Origin: an uncultured Selenomonas sp.
GTDB taxonomy: Bacteria; Bacillota; Negativicutes; Selenomonadales; Selenomonadaceae
Length of the DNA: 64,000 nucleotides
Reading direction: 5' to 3'
NCBI GenBank assembly: GCA_934202005.1
Contig: CAKPXP010000001.1
Location: 372,001 to 436,000, forward strand
Part shown: one piece after another, positions 25,476-33,574 of the stretch
Layout: the number at the start of each line of letters is the position of its first letter
Numbering within the stretch: position 1 is the first letter of the stretch
Program-made: the position numbers and the translations under genes
The notes under the pieces: model-generated
Told to the model about the DNA's origin: nothing
The model's input: the letters and a program-made list of their open reading frames with translations, nothing else
Database searches by the model: none

Positions 25476-27062
25476 CTCAAACTTCCCACATCACCAACAC
25501 TGTTCATATGAGACCAGCAAAAGGATTTCGGGGAAATAAAAGGCGTAAAGCCTATCCTTGTCGAAAATAGATATAGCAACAAACCATCCGAAAAGGAGCT
25601 TTACGCTATGTCTATTCTATCATCAAATCATCCCGTTGAAAACCAAGTATCCAATTCTATCTCTCGCTTTCTTTCAGATTTTCAGGTCATCCGCTTATTC
25701 CGTGCCTGTGGCTGCGTCAAGACGAAAGGCATTTCCGTCGAATTCCTTTTCGCCTACATCCTCGGCAATGCCTTCCGCTCTTCTAGCTTCTACATGCAGC
25801 AACGCATGCAGGAGCTGCGGGGCTGCTTTTCCAAGAACACGTATTACCGTTTCCTTGCCAATCCTCATGTGAACTGGCTGCATTTCACAACACGACTGGC
25901 CGTGAGGATTATCGAGCAGTTCCTGAAGCCACTGACTTCCGAGAATCGGAGGACGTGCTTCGTCATCGATGATTCTCTTTACGAGCGTGCCGGTTACAAG
26001 CGCACAGAGCTTGCGGCTCGTGTATTCGACCATGTATCCATGCGATACAAGAAGGGATTCCGCCTCTTGACGCTTGGCTGGACAGATGGCGCTTCCTTCC
26101 TCCCTGTGAATTCCGTGCTGTTCTCCTCGACGAAGGACGAGAACATTCTCGGCAAGAGATGTTCCTTTGACCATCGGACGCTCTCACATAAACGCCAAGA
26201 GATGGCATGCGAGAAAGCCACGACTGTCATGATTCACTTGCTGAAAGAGGCGCTTGATGCAGGAGCTTCCGCTCGCTACGTCCTCTTTGACAGCTGGTTT
26301 TCCAGCCCGCGTCAGTTGCTCGATGTTCTTGCGCTCAAGCTGCATACCATCGCCATGATCAAGCGAAGCTCCAAGCGTTACTATGAGTTTGAGGGAAAAC
26401 GTATGACCGTCAAGCAGATTTTTGCCGCTTGTAAGAAGCGGCGCGGGCGTTCCAGGTACCTCCTGTCCGTCCCAGTGAAAATTTCAGCAAAGGACACGGA
26501 GGGTCGCGAGGAAACAGCTGAGGCGAGAATTGTCTGCGTGCGTAATCGTCAGAATCGAAAGGATTGGATTGCCCTCATCAGCACGGATATGAGCCTCAGT
26601 GAGGAGGAAATCATCCGACTTTACGGGAGGCGCTGGGACATCGAGATGTTCTTCAAGACATGCAAGAGCTATCTGCATCTGCGCAGCTATCACGGGCTGT
26701 CCTATGATGTGCTTACCGCACATGTGGCGTTTGTCTTTACGCGTTACATGATACTATCTGTGACAAAGCGGAAGGATGAGGATGAGCGCGCCATCGGCGA
26801 ACTGTTCTATCTGATGGTGAAGGAAATAGCCGACGTGACATTTCAGCAGTCCATGATGATTTTGCAGGAGGCGATGTTGGCTAGTATCAAGACAGTGTTT
26901 CATGCGACCGATGAGCAGCTGCAAGTAATTGCACAGGATTTCGTCAACAGGCTACCGGAATATATGCGTAGTGCACTACAAAAGTCTGCGGCTTGATAAT
27001 GCTTGTTGCTGAGAGCCGTATGATTATGGGAAAAGCTCATGTTTTCATGTGGGAAGTTTGAG
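25476..27062 (+). mobile_element. IS4-type insertion sequence, complete (1,587 bp)
   Basis: The ends are perfect 16-bp inverted repeats: CTCAAACTTCCCACAT at 25476-25491 and its complement at 27047-27062. The 7-bp sequence ATATTTA flanks both sides (25469-25475 and 27063-27069) as a target-site duplication, so both ends are intact. One transposase gene fills most of it. Confidence 0.88.
25608..26996 (+). CDS. IS4-family transposase (DDE type)
   Basis: This 462-residue transposase has the first catalytic Asp in TCFVIDDSLYERAG, the second in YVLFDSWFSSP, and a Y-x2-R-x3-E-x6-K motif in YGRRWDIEMFFKTCK that carries the Glu. ATG 25608 follows AAAAGGAGCTTTACGCT. Length and motif order fit the IS4/IS231 group. 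The frame is intact, so the element may be active. Confidence 0.9.
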   Translation: MSILSSNHPVENQVSNSISRFLSDFQVIRLFRACGCVKTKGISVEFLFAYILGNAFRSSSFYMQQRMQELRGCFSKNTYYRFLANPHVNWLHFTTRLAVRIIEQFLKPLTSENRRTCFVIDDSLYERAGYKRTELAARVFDHVSMRYKKGFRLLTLGWTDGASFLPVNSVLFSSTKDENILGKRCSFDHRTLSHKRQEMACEKATTVMIHLLKEALDAGASARYVLFDSWFSSPRQLLDVLALKLHTIAMIKRSSKRYYEFEGKRMTVKQIFAACKKRRGRSRYLLSVPVKISAKDTEGREETAEARIVCVRNRQNRKDWIALISTDMSLSEEEIIRLYGRRWDIEMFFKTCKSYLHLRSYHGLSYDVLTAHVAFVFTRYMILSVTKRKDEDERAIGELFYLMVKEIADVTFQQSMMILQEAMLASIKTVFHATDEQLQVIAQDFVNRLPEYMRSALQKSAA

Positions 27063-27086
27063 ATATTTAGAAGGAGAATGGATCGT

Positions 27087-27483
27087 ATGTTAGGAAATTT
27101 TTCGTATTGCAATCCGGCAAAGCTTTATTTCGGCGACAAGTCGCTGGCATATCTGAACAGCGACGCACGGCATGACGCTCGCGGCCGTCTCACTGCCCTA
27201 CTACCGCCATATCCTGCCCTACGGCCTGCCGAAGTTCAAGCGCTTCGCCATCGAGGTCTGGAAGGTCAATCCGGAAGGCAAGACGGATGCGGAGATTGCC
27301 GAGGAAGGCCTCAAGGCCATGGAAGCTTGGATGAAGGAACTCAGTTTGGCCATGAACATTTCCGAGCTCGGCGCGACAAAAGATATGATCGACGGTATCG
27401 CTGATGCTACATTCCTCCTCGAGGGCGGCTAGAAGGTTCTCGACCGCGAGGAAGTCGTCGCCATCCTGAAGGAAAGTCTGTGA
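27087..27483 (+). pseudogene. Iron-containing alcohol dehydrogenase, internally deleted
   Basis: The N-terminus MLGNFSYCNPAKLYFGDKS, after AAGGAGAATGGATCGT, matches butanol/alcohol dehydrogenases. After about 25 residues the sequence jumps, in another frame, to the family C-terminus (MTLAAVSLPYYRHILPYGLP and GATKDMIDGIADATFLLEGG), then a TAG (27430-27432) where Tyr is usual, then KVLDREEVVAILKESL to the stop at 27481-27483. About 270 residues are missing, including the metal-binding His residues. The gene begins just after the IS target duplication and probably once followed the decarboxylase-cupin gene. Confidence 0.85.
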
Positions 27484-27583
27484 TGCCTCTTGGCTCTTTT
27501 GTTCTGCGCGTCGAGTCCTGTCCGGCCGATGATGCGCAGGGCTGAGAGTCTTGGCAGGCAGAGCGTTGCATCGAAAGGAGCAT

Positions 27584-27750
27584 TTAAGAAACCTCTGATT
27601 AAATGAGGTGCTCCGGATTTACGTGGATGCGCTGTACTCTTCGGAGACAAACCGCAGGCCTAGCCGAAGCTAGGCTGAGGATTGTCGACGACGAGAGGAC
27701 AGTGCAGACGCGCGAAGACGGAGTGCCGAATGAATCAGTGGTTCCTTAAA
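27584..27750 (-). repeat. MITE-like element, full copy 3 (inverted)
   Basis: Read on the minus strand it starts AAGGAACCACTGATTCATTC and contains CTCTCGTCG, ACAATCCTCAGC, CGGTTTGTCTCCGAAGAG and TACAGCGCATCC in the same order as the copies at 3231-3413 and 38406-38570. It ends ATTTAATCAGAGGTTTCTTAA. It lies between the broken alcohol dehydrogenase and the AAA_14 gene. Confidence 0.75.
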
Positions 27751-27781
27751 GGTAAAAATGTAGTGTAGGCTTGTTGATTCC

Positions 27782-27832
27782 CTACAAAAAATGTAAAATA
27801 TAAGCATATATTCGCTACAAAAAATGTAAAAT
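27782..27832 (+). promoter_or_regulatory. Tandem direct repeats with TACA-N5-TGTA cores, upstream of the ATPase gene
   Basis: The 18-base string CTACAAAAAATGTAAAAT occurs twice, at 27782-27799 and 27815-27832, 33 bases apart start to start. Each contains the inverted repeat TACA-AAAAA-TGTA. Their place just upstream of the ATPase ribosome site suggests a double operator. Confidence 0.55.
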
Positions 27833-27849
27833 TGGATGGAGGGAATCGG

Positions 27850-29142
27850 ATGGAACGCGCATTGATGAAGGAACTGCGCCGATGGAAGGCGTCTCCGCGG
27901 CGAAAGCCGCTTGTCTTGAAGGGGGCGCGTCAGGTCGGCAAGACGTGGCTCATGAAGGAATTCGGCAGGCAGTGCTACGCCAAGACCGCTTATGTCAACT
28001 TTGACAGGAATCCGCGGATGAAGCAGGTATTCGATCAGGACTTAGACATCGAGCGGATACTGATGGCCATCAATTTGGAGACGGGCGTACGGGTGACGCC
28101 GCATGATACCCTGATCATCTTCGACGAAGTACAGGAAGCACCGCGGGCAATCTCTGCGCTCAAATATTTCTGCGAAGATGCTCCGGATTATCACATCATA
28201 GCGGCAGGCTCTCAGCTCGGTGTGGCGATCCATGCGGGAATCTCATTCCCTGTCGGGAAGGTCAATGTGATGCAGCTCTACCCGCTTTCCTTCTATGAAT
28301 TCCTGCATGCCGTAGAAGAAGCGGGGCTTGCCCGCGTATTGGGCGATAAGAATACAGAGATGATGGCGCTGTTCCATGACCGCTTTACGACATGGCTCAA
28401 GAATTATTATTTCATCGGCGGCATGCCCGAAGCGGTGCAGGCCTTTGCTGAACATCGTGACTATGCAGAAGTGCGCACAATCCAACAGGATTTGCTGGCC
28501 ATGTACGAGGCAGATTTCGGCAAGCATATCGAGCCGCGCGAACTGCCGCGCGTGCGGATGATCTGGAACGCTATCCCTGTGCAGTTGGCAAAAGAGAACA
28601 GGAAGTTCTTCTTCGGACAAGTCAAGAAAGGAGGGCGTGCCAAGGATTTCGAGATGGCAGTACAATGGCTGATTGATTGCGGTCTGATTGCCAGAGTCTA
28701 TCGCGTGGCGAAGCCAGCCATCCCGCTCAAGGCATATCTGCAGGAAAGTGCCTATAAGTTGTTTTTCTTGGATATCGGGCTGCTCGGCGCAATTAGTGAG
28801 CTTGATGCTCGTTCACTTCTGGAAGGGAATCGCGTATTCATCGAGTTCAAGGGGGCATTGACGGAACAATATGTCTGCCAGCAAATGTTCTCTGATTCAT
28901 CCTGTGAGCCGTATTACTACACCTCCGAGAGCGGCAGATATGAGATCGACTTCATGCTCCAGCAAAGCGGCAGTGTTGTGCCGGTTGAAGTAAAAGCAGA
29001 GCACAACGTCCGTGCCAAGAGCCTGCGTGCGTACTACGACAAATATCATCCCGAGAAGACCATCCGGCTGTCCATGAACGATTACCGCAAAGAGGAGTGG
29101 GTCGAGAACATCCCGCTCTTTGCCATGCACGCATTCTTCTGA
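27850..29142 (+). CDS. AAA_14/DUF4143 ATPase
   Basis: This 430-residue protein has a P-loop GARQVGKT (residues 25-32), a Walker B in LIIFDEVQEAP and a DUF4143 C-terminal domain with YYYTSESGRYEIDFML and PVEVKAEHNVRAKSL, a nuclease-like fold motif (ID...VEVKA). The family is widespread in anaerobes, often sporadic and variable; its function is not established. ATG 27850 follows GGAGGGAATCGG. It stands alone, between a MITE-like element and the redox cluster, which fits horizontal gain. Confidence 0.85.
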   Translation: MERALMKELRRWKASPRRKPLVLKGARQVGKTWLMKEFGRQCYAKTAYVNFDRNPRMKQVFDQDLDIERILMAINLETGVRVTPHDTLIIFDEVQEAPRAISALKYFCEDAPDYHIIAAGSQLGVAIHAGISFPVGKVNVMQLYPLSFYEFLHAVEEAGLARVLGDKNTEMMALFHDRFTTWLKNYYFIGGMPEAVQAFAEHRDYAEVRTIQQDLLAMYEADFGKHIEPRELPRVRMIWNAIPVQLAKENRKFFFGQVKKGGRAKDFEMAVQWLIDCGLIARVYRVAKPAIPLKAYLQESAYKLFFLDIGLLGAISELDARSLLEGNRVFIEFKGALTEQYVCQQMFSDSSCEPYYYTSESGRYEIDFMLQQSGSVVPVEVKAEHNVRAKSLRAYYDKYHPEKTIRLSMNDYRKEEWVENIPLFAMHAFF

Positions 29143-29198
29143 GTATTGCACGGGAAATCGTCTTTTTTCTGGCTGGATTTCGTACCTATAAATATCAA

Positions 29199-29280
29199 AG
29201 CATCTGTCTCTATGTAGGGAGCGGATACTTTTTTGATAAGCGTTTGATAGGAAAAACGTATGGTAGATATTCGGTATAAA
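29199..29280 (+). repeat. Intergenic repeat D, related to the lysR promoter region at 34506-34590
   Basis: This stretch (AAAGCATCTGTCTCTATG... CTTTTTTGATAAGCGTTTGATAG) matches 34506-34590 over about 85 bases at roughly 75% by eye. ATAAGCGT sits at 29236-29243. At the second site the same sequence contains the minus-strand lysR promoter, so this copy may be a relic of a lost lysR promoter beside the aldo/keto reductase operon. Confidence 0.5.
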
Positions 29281-29431
29281 ATTTTCAAAAAGCTCTTGAC
29301 TTAAAGTAAGTATCATATCGGTAGCAGAAATCTATGAGATGGCAGCCTCGTGCATGCAATGCGTCGGGCTGCTTTTGTAGTTGCCTACAGTGTACACTTG
29401 CTCTATCATACAGCTGAAAGGGGAGATTCCC

Positions 29432-30814
29432 ATGCGAAGTGAGTTCAACCGGCGGAATTTCTTGAAGGCGCTTGGCGGCCTGACGGGGATGGCGGCCGCT
29501 GGCGCGTTCCTCAACCGTGACGAGATCCTCTCATTCCTCGACCGTGACAAGGCGGCGGAAGAAGCAGGCGAGGCCATGGGGCAGGTCACGCGCCGCTATT
29601 TCGCCCCGCTGGGACAGGAGCTGCCGCTGCTCGGCTTTGGCTGCATGCGGTTCCCTACGAAATTCTCGACTTCTGGACGGGAAATCGATGCGGAGCTCAG
29701 CGAGAAAATGATAGATTTTGCCTGTCGTCATGGCATCAATTACTTCGATACCGCCTGGTTCTACCACGATGGCAAATCGGAGTCTTCCGTGGGTGAGATG
29801 CTGAAGAAATATCCACGCGAGAGCTTTTTTCTGGCAGATAAGATGCCGACCCCTATGCTTACAGACCTGCCGCAGGCCAAAGAGATCTTTCAAATGCAGC
29901 TTGACCGCTGCCAGGTCGCGTATTTCGATACCTACATGCTCCACTCGCTGAGCAGTCAGGAGGAGTTCGACCGGCTCTATATCAACGAGGGGATCCTCGA
30001 CTATCTGCGCGAGGAGAAAGCGCAGGGGCGCATCCGCAGCCTGGGCTTCTCGTTCCACGGCGATGTGCCGTTCTTCTACGATTTGCTGGATCGGTATCCT
30101 TGGGATTTCTGCATGATTCAGCTCAATTACGCGGATTGGAATGAGCCTGGCGAAGCGCCGTCTGGCAGCCGCCAGGCGGGCGATCTTTACCGCAAGTGCC
30201 GGGAGAAGGATGTACCGATCTTTGTCATGGAGCCGGTCAAAGGCGGCAATCTGGCCAGTCTTTCGGAGGCGGCGGAATCCATCCTGAAAACGCAGCGTCC
30301 GGAGGCAAGCATGGCTTCGTGGGCCCTGCGCTGGGTGGGCTCTCTCGACGGCGTCATCACGCTCAACTCTGGTATGAGCAGTCTCGAGCAAGTCCTCGAC
30401 AACGTCCAGACGATGATGGATTTTGAGCCGCTTTCAACCGCGGAAGCGCGGGCCATCCAGCAGACGCTTGGCAAGGTCAGCGACAGCGGAACGCTCCCCT
30501 GCACGTACTGCCGCTATTGCGATCCCTGCCCGTACGGCGTCGATATCGCCTCGGTCTTTCGGATCTACAAGCGCTATGGCGAAGCGGCTGGCTTAGACCT
30601 TGCGCATCCCGAGCGGGCAACGGATCGTCAGAAAAAAGCGTTCTTCACGCATTACAAGAACAATCTGGAACGCTCGCAGCGAGCGTCGCATTGCACGGCC
30701 TGCGGTACCTGCCTGCCGCGCTGCCCGCAGCATATCGACATCCCGAAGATGGTACGGGCTGTTGATGACCTTGTCCAGCGTCTGGGACGGGAAACGGGAG
30801 AGGAGGTGCTCTGA
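29432..30814 (+). CDS. Tat-exported aldo/keto reductase with C-terminal 4Fe-4S domain
   Basis: This 460-residue protein starts MRSEFNRRNFLKALGGLTGM, a clear twin-arginine signal. The aldo/keto reductase barrel has LLGFGCMRFPT, FDTAWFYHDG (Asp and Tyr of the tetrad), LADKMP (Lys) and YMLHSL (His). The C-terminal part adds C-x2-C-x2-C-x3-P motifs (CTYCRYCDPCP and CTACGTCLPRCP) for two clusters. It is likely exported folded and reduces or oxidises a carbonyl substrate with electrons carried by the Fe-S domain. GAAAGGGGAGATTCCC precedes the ATG. The polyferredoxin gene follows without a gap. Confidence 0.88.
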   Translation: MRSEFNRRNFLKALGGLTGMAAAGAFLNRDEILSFLDRDKAAEEAGEAMGQVTRRYFAPLGQELPLLGFGCMRFPTKFSTSGREIDAELSEKMIDFACRHGINYFDTAWFYHDGKSESSVGEMLKKYPRESFFLADKMPTPMLTDLPQAKEIFQMQLDRCQVAYFDTYMLHSLSSQEEFDRLYINEGILDYLREEKAQGRIRSLGFSFHGDVPFFYDLLDRYPWDFCMIQLNYADWNEPGEAPSGSRQAGDLYRKCREKDVPIFVMEPVKGGNLASLSEAAESILKTQRPEASMASWALRWVGSLDGVITLNSGMSSLEQVLDNVQTMMDFEPLSTAEARAIQQTLGKVSDSGTLPCTYCRYCDPCPYGVDIASVFRIYKRYGEAAGLDLAHPERATDRQKKAFFTHYKNNLERSQRASHCTACGTCLPRCPQHIDIPKMVRAVDDLVQRLGRETGEEVL

Positions 30815-32287
30815 ATGCTTCGGAAAGGACGGATGATCTTATCCTCGGGGATGCTGCTCGTGATGGTGCTGACCTTCGGCGGTCTGCTCGCACCAGTGCT
30901 GCCGCACTGGCAATTCCTGCCGGCGCTTCTCGCGGGGAATGTCCTCGCCTTGGCACTGATCCTCGCGGTGACGTTCCTCTTTGGGCGCGTGTATTGCAGT
31001 GTGCTCTGTCCGCTCGGCATCGGCCAGGATCTCGTGATCTGGCTGTCAGGAAGGCGTAGGAAAAAGCGCCGTTCGTTCTCTTTTACACGCGAACGGCGCG
31101 GCCTGCGCTACGTTGTCTTGCTGCTGGCAGGATTGTCCCTGCTCTCTGGATATACGCTCTTGCTCGAGCTGACCGAGCCGTACAGCATCTTTGGGCGCAT
31201 CCTCAATGATCTGCTTGCGGTACCGGTATCCTATGGATGGAACGGTTTCGTGGACATCAGTGAACGATACGATTGGCTGCCGATGGTGATGAAGGCAGAG
31301 GTGCAGCAGCCAACTGCATGGGCAGCGGTGCTGGCGGGTGTTTACTTGCTCGTGCTGGTCGCCTTGGCCTGGCGTCATGGCCGTGCTTACTGCCATACCA
31401 TCTGTCCGGTGGGGACGCTGCTGGGCACGGTCAGCCGGTTCAGTGTGTTCCGCCCTATCATGGACGCGGATCGCTGCATCCACTGTGGCGCTTGCGAGAG
31501 GCGATGCCTTTCTTCCTGTATTGATGCCAAGCATGGTGTCATAGACAGCAGCCGCTGTGTCGATTGCTTTGACTGCCTGACCGTCTGCCCAAAGGAGGCG
31601 CTGCATTTTTCTCATTCGCGACGAATGGCAGGAAAGGAGACCGTTCCTGAGGATCGACCGTCGTCAGGTGCTATCATGACACGTCGGGAACTGCTCGGCA
31701 CGGCGGCCCTTGCCGTCGGCACAGTGGCGGCAGGTCTGGTGCGCAGCAATCCTATCCTCTCAGCGGCTGCAAGTGCTGAGACTGCTGGTAGGGGCGCGGC
31801 CATCCTGCCGCCCGGCGCGCAGGATGCGAAGTCTTTTTTTACGCGCTGTACCGCCTGTCATCTCTGTGTCAGTCGCTGTCCGAGCGGAGTCCTGTCGCCT
31901 GCGGGGATGGAGGACAGTGTCCTGCACCTTTCGCAGCCGCATATGGATTTCTCTCTGGGCTACTGTGTTTACAACTGCAATCTCTGCTCCGCGGCCTGCC
32001 AGACTGGTGCAATCCGCCCGCTGCCCTTGGCGGAAAAGCAGCAAACCAAGATTGGCCTGGCCCGCTATGACAAGGAGCAATGCCTCATCACGCGTGATGG
32101 CATTGTCTGCGGCAACTGTGCGCGCCATTGTCCGGTGCAGGCCATCGCGATGACCGAGGAGCGCGACGGGCGCAGCTATCCGGTCGTCGATGACGCAGCC
32201 TGCATCGGCTGTGGCTCCTGTGAATATCATTGCCCTGCGGAACCGGCTGCGATACGCATTTTCCCCATGCGAGAATCGATGCAATAG
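30815..32287 (+). CDS. Membrane polyferredoxin, NapH-like half fused to a Tat-type ferredoxin half
   Basis: This 490-residue protein starts with a NapH/MauN-like membrane part of about four to five helices with C-x3-C-P motifs (CSVLCPLG and CHTICPVG), then two 4Fe-4S motifs (CIHCGACERRC and CVDCFDCLTVC). At residue 288 a second targeting signal appears, MTRRELLGTAALAVGTVAAG, followed by about 200 residues with four more Cys clusters (CTACHLCVSRC, CNLCSAAC, CGNCARHC, CIGCGSCEYHC), as in NapG. The second half would therefore lie outside. The ATG at 31676 could also start a separate product, but the frame is continuous. The upstream gene stops immediately before this ATG. Confidence 0.85.
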   Translation: MLRKGRMILSSGMLLVMVLTFGGLLAPVLPHWQFLPALLAGNVLALALILAVTFLFGRVYCSVLCPLGIGQDLVIWLSGRRRKKRRSFSFTRERRGLRYVVLLLAGLSLLSGYTLLLELTEPYSIFGRILNDLLAVPVSYGWNGFVDISERYDWLPMVMKAEVQQPTAWAAVLAGVYLLVLVALAWRHGRAYCHTICPVGTLLGTVSRFSVFRPIMDADRCIHCGACERRCLSSCIDAKHGVIDSSRCVDCFDCLTVCPKEALHFSHSRRMAGKETVPEDRPSSGAIMTRRELLGTAALAVGTVAAGLVRSNPILSAAASAETAGRGAAILPPGAQDAKSFFTRCTACHLCVSRCPSGVLSPAGMEDSVLHLSQPHMDFSLGYCVYNCNLCSAACQTGAIRPLPLAEKQQTKIGLARYDKEQCLITRDGIVCGNCARHCPVQAIAMTEERDGRSYPVVDDAACIGCGSCEYHCPAEPAAIRIFPMRESMQ

Positions 32288-32353
32288 GTGCTGTCATATA
32301 AGCCCTTTTGGTTAGTGATGATATGAGGCAAAAGGAGGAATCCCAGAAGAATC

Positions 32354-33469
32354 ATGAATCGACGGACTTTTATCTTAGGCGGTCTCGGACTGTTAGGCGC
32401 AGCTGCGGCGGGCGGCGCTGGCTATCTGCAATCGCCGCGCTTCGGGCGGCCGTTTCGGCCCGAGCGGCTGGCGCGCGTGCAGGCATCGCCGCATTACATC
32501 AATGGCCGCTTTGAATGCCTTACACCTGTGCGCGTTATGGAGGGGAATGAAGAGAGCTTCCTGACGGGCTGGCTCAAGTATTTCCTCGAGGACAAGACGG
32601 GGCGCACGCCGGACGCGCCGCTGCCGAGCAAAAAGACGGACTTATGGGCGCAGTGTCAGGACGAGGACTTCGCCGTCTGGATGGGGCATTCGAGCTTTTA
32701 CCTGCAGATTGCCGGTCGGCGCATCCTCATCGATCCGGTCTTCAGCAGCTACGCCTCGCCCGTCTTTTTCGCCAACCGCGCCTTTCTGGGCAGCAATGTC
32801 TACACAGCGGCGGATATCCCGAAGGTCGATATCCTGATTATGAGCCACGACCACTGGGATCATCTCGACTATCCGACCATTCTCTCGCTCAAGGATAAGA
32901 TACGGGACATTGTCTGTCCCTTGGGCGTCGGCGAGTATTTTGAAGCCTGGGGCTTTGCTCCCGAGCAGCTACATGAGGAGGATTGGGATACGGACATCGA
33001 GGTGTATCCTGATTTTCATGTGCATGTGCTGCCGTCTCAGCATTTCTCAGGCCGTCTGCTCACGCAAAACGCGACGCAGTGGGCCTCGTTTGCCATCGTG
33101 ACGGCGCAGCGCAAGGTGTATTACAGCGGCGACGGTGGGTATGGCGCACATTTCCGCACCATCGGCGAACAGTTTGGCGGCTTCGACCTGGCCTTGCTGG
33201 AAAACGGTCAATACGACCGTCAGTGGCACCGCATCCACATGCTGCCGGACGAAACGGCGCAGGCGGCCACGGATCTGCGGGCCCGCTATGTCCTGCCCGC
33301 ACACAATTCCAAATTCGCGCTCGCCCGCCATACCTGGCAGGCGCCGATGCAGGATCTGGCGACAGCCAGCAAAGGCGCCGCTTGGCACCTGCTGACACCC
33401 GAGATAGGGGAAAAGATTCCTTTGTGGGCACCAGATGGATTTCCCGAGTGGTGGAATCGCACGGAATGA
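32354..33469 (+). CDS. Tat-targeted metallo-beta-lactamase-fold hydrolase (UlaG/NAPE-PLD-like)
   Basis: This 371-residue protein starts MNRRTFILGGLGLLGAAAAG, a twin-arginine signal or anchor. The zinc site is the H-x-H-x-D-H motif in IMSHDHWDHLDY. FAVWMGHSSFYLQIAGRRIL and VLPSQHFSGR are typical of the UlaG/NAPE-PLD-like branch, which acts on phosphodiester or lactone bonds. The substrate is unknown. It is 66 bases downstream of the polyferredoxin gene and shares its export route, so it probably belongs to the same operon. A strong terminator follows. Confidence 0.87.
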   Translation: MNRRTFILGGLGLLGAAAAGGAGYLQSPRFGRPFRPERLARVQASPHYINGRFECLTPVRVMEGNEESFLTGWLKYFLEDKTGRTPDAPLPSKKTDLWAQCQDEDFAVWMGHSSFYLQIAGRRILIDPVFSSYASPVFFANRAFLGSNVYTAADIPKVDILIMSHDHWDHLDYPTILSLKDKIRDIVCPLGVGEYFEAWGFAPEQLHEEDWDTDIEVYPDFHVHVLPSQHFSGRLLTQNATQWASFAIVTAQRKVYYSGDGGYGAHFRTIGEQFGGFDLALLENGQYDRQWHRIHMLPDETAQAATDLRARYVLPAHNSKFALARHTWQAPMQDLATASKGAAWHLLTPEIGEKIPLWAPDGFPEWWNRTE

Positions 33470-33521
33470 TTGGGTGTGTAAAGACATCCATCACTTACCA
33501 TCTTGCAGAATGATGGGAATA

Positions 33522-33554
33522 GAAAATCTCCCTCATAGTTTGAGGGAGATTTTC
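33522..33554. terminator. Terminator between the MBL gene and the lysR pseudogene
   Basis: GAAAATCTCCCTCA (33522-33535) pairs perfectly with TGAGGGAGATTTTC (33541-33554) over a 5-base loop. With A and T runs on both sides it can serve both converging genes. Confidence 0.85.
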
Positions 33555-33574
33555 GTATCCAATCGGCGCTTGCT

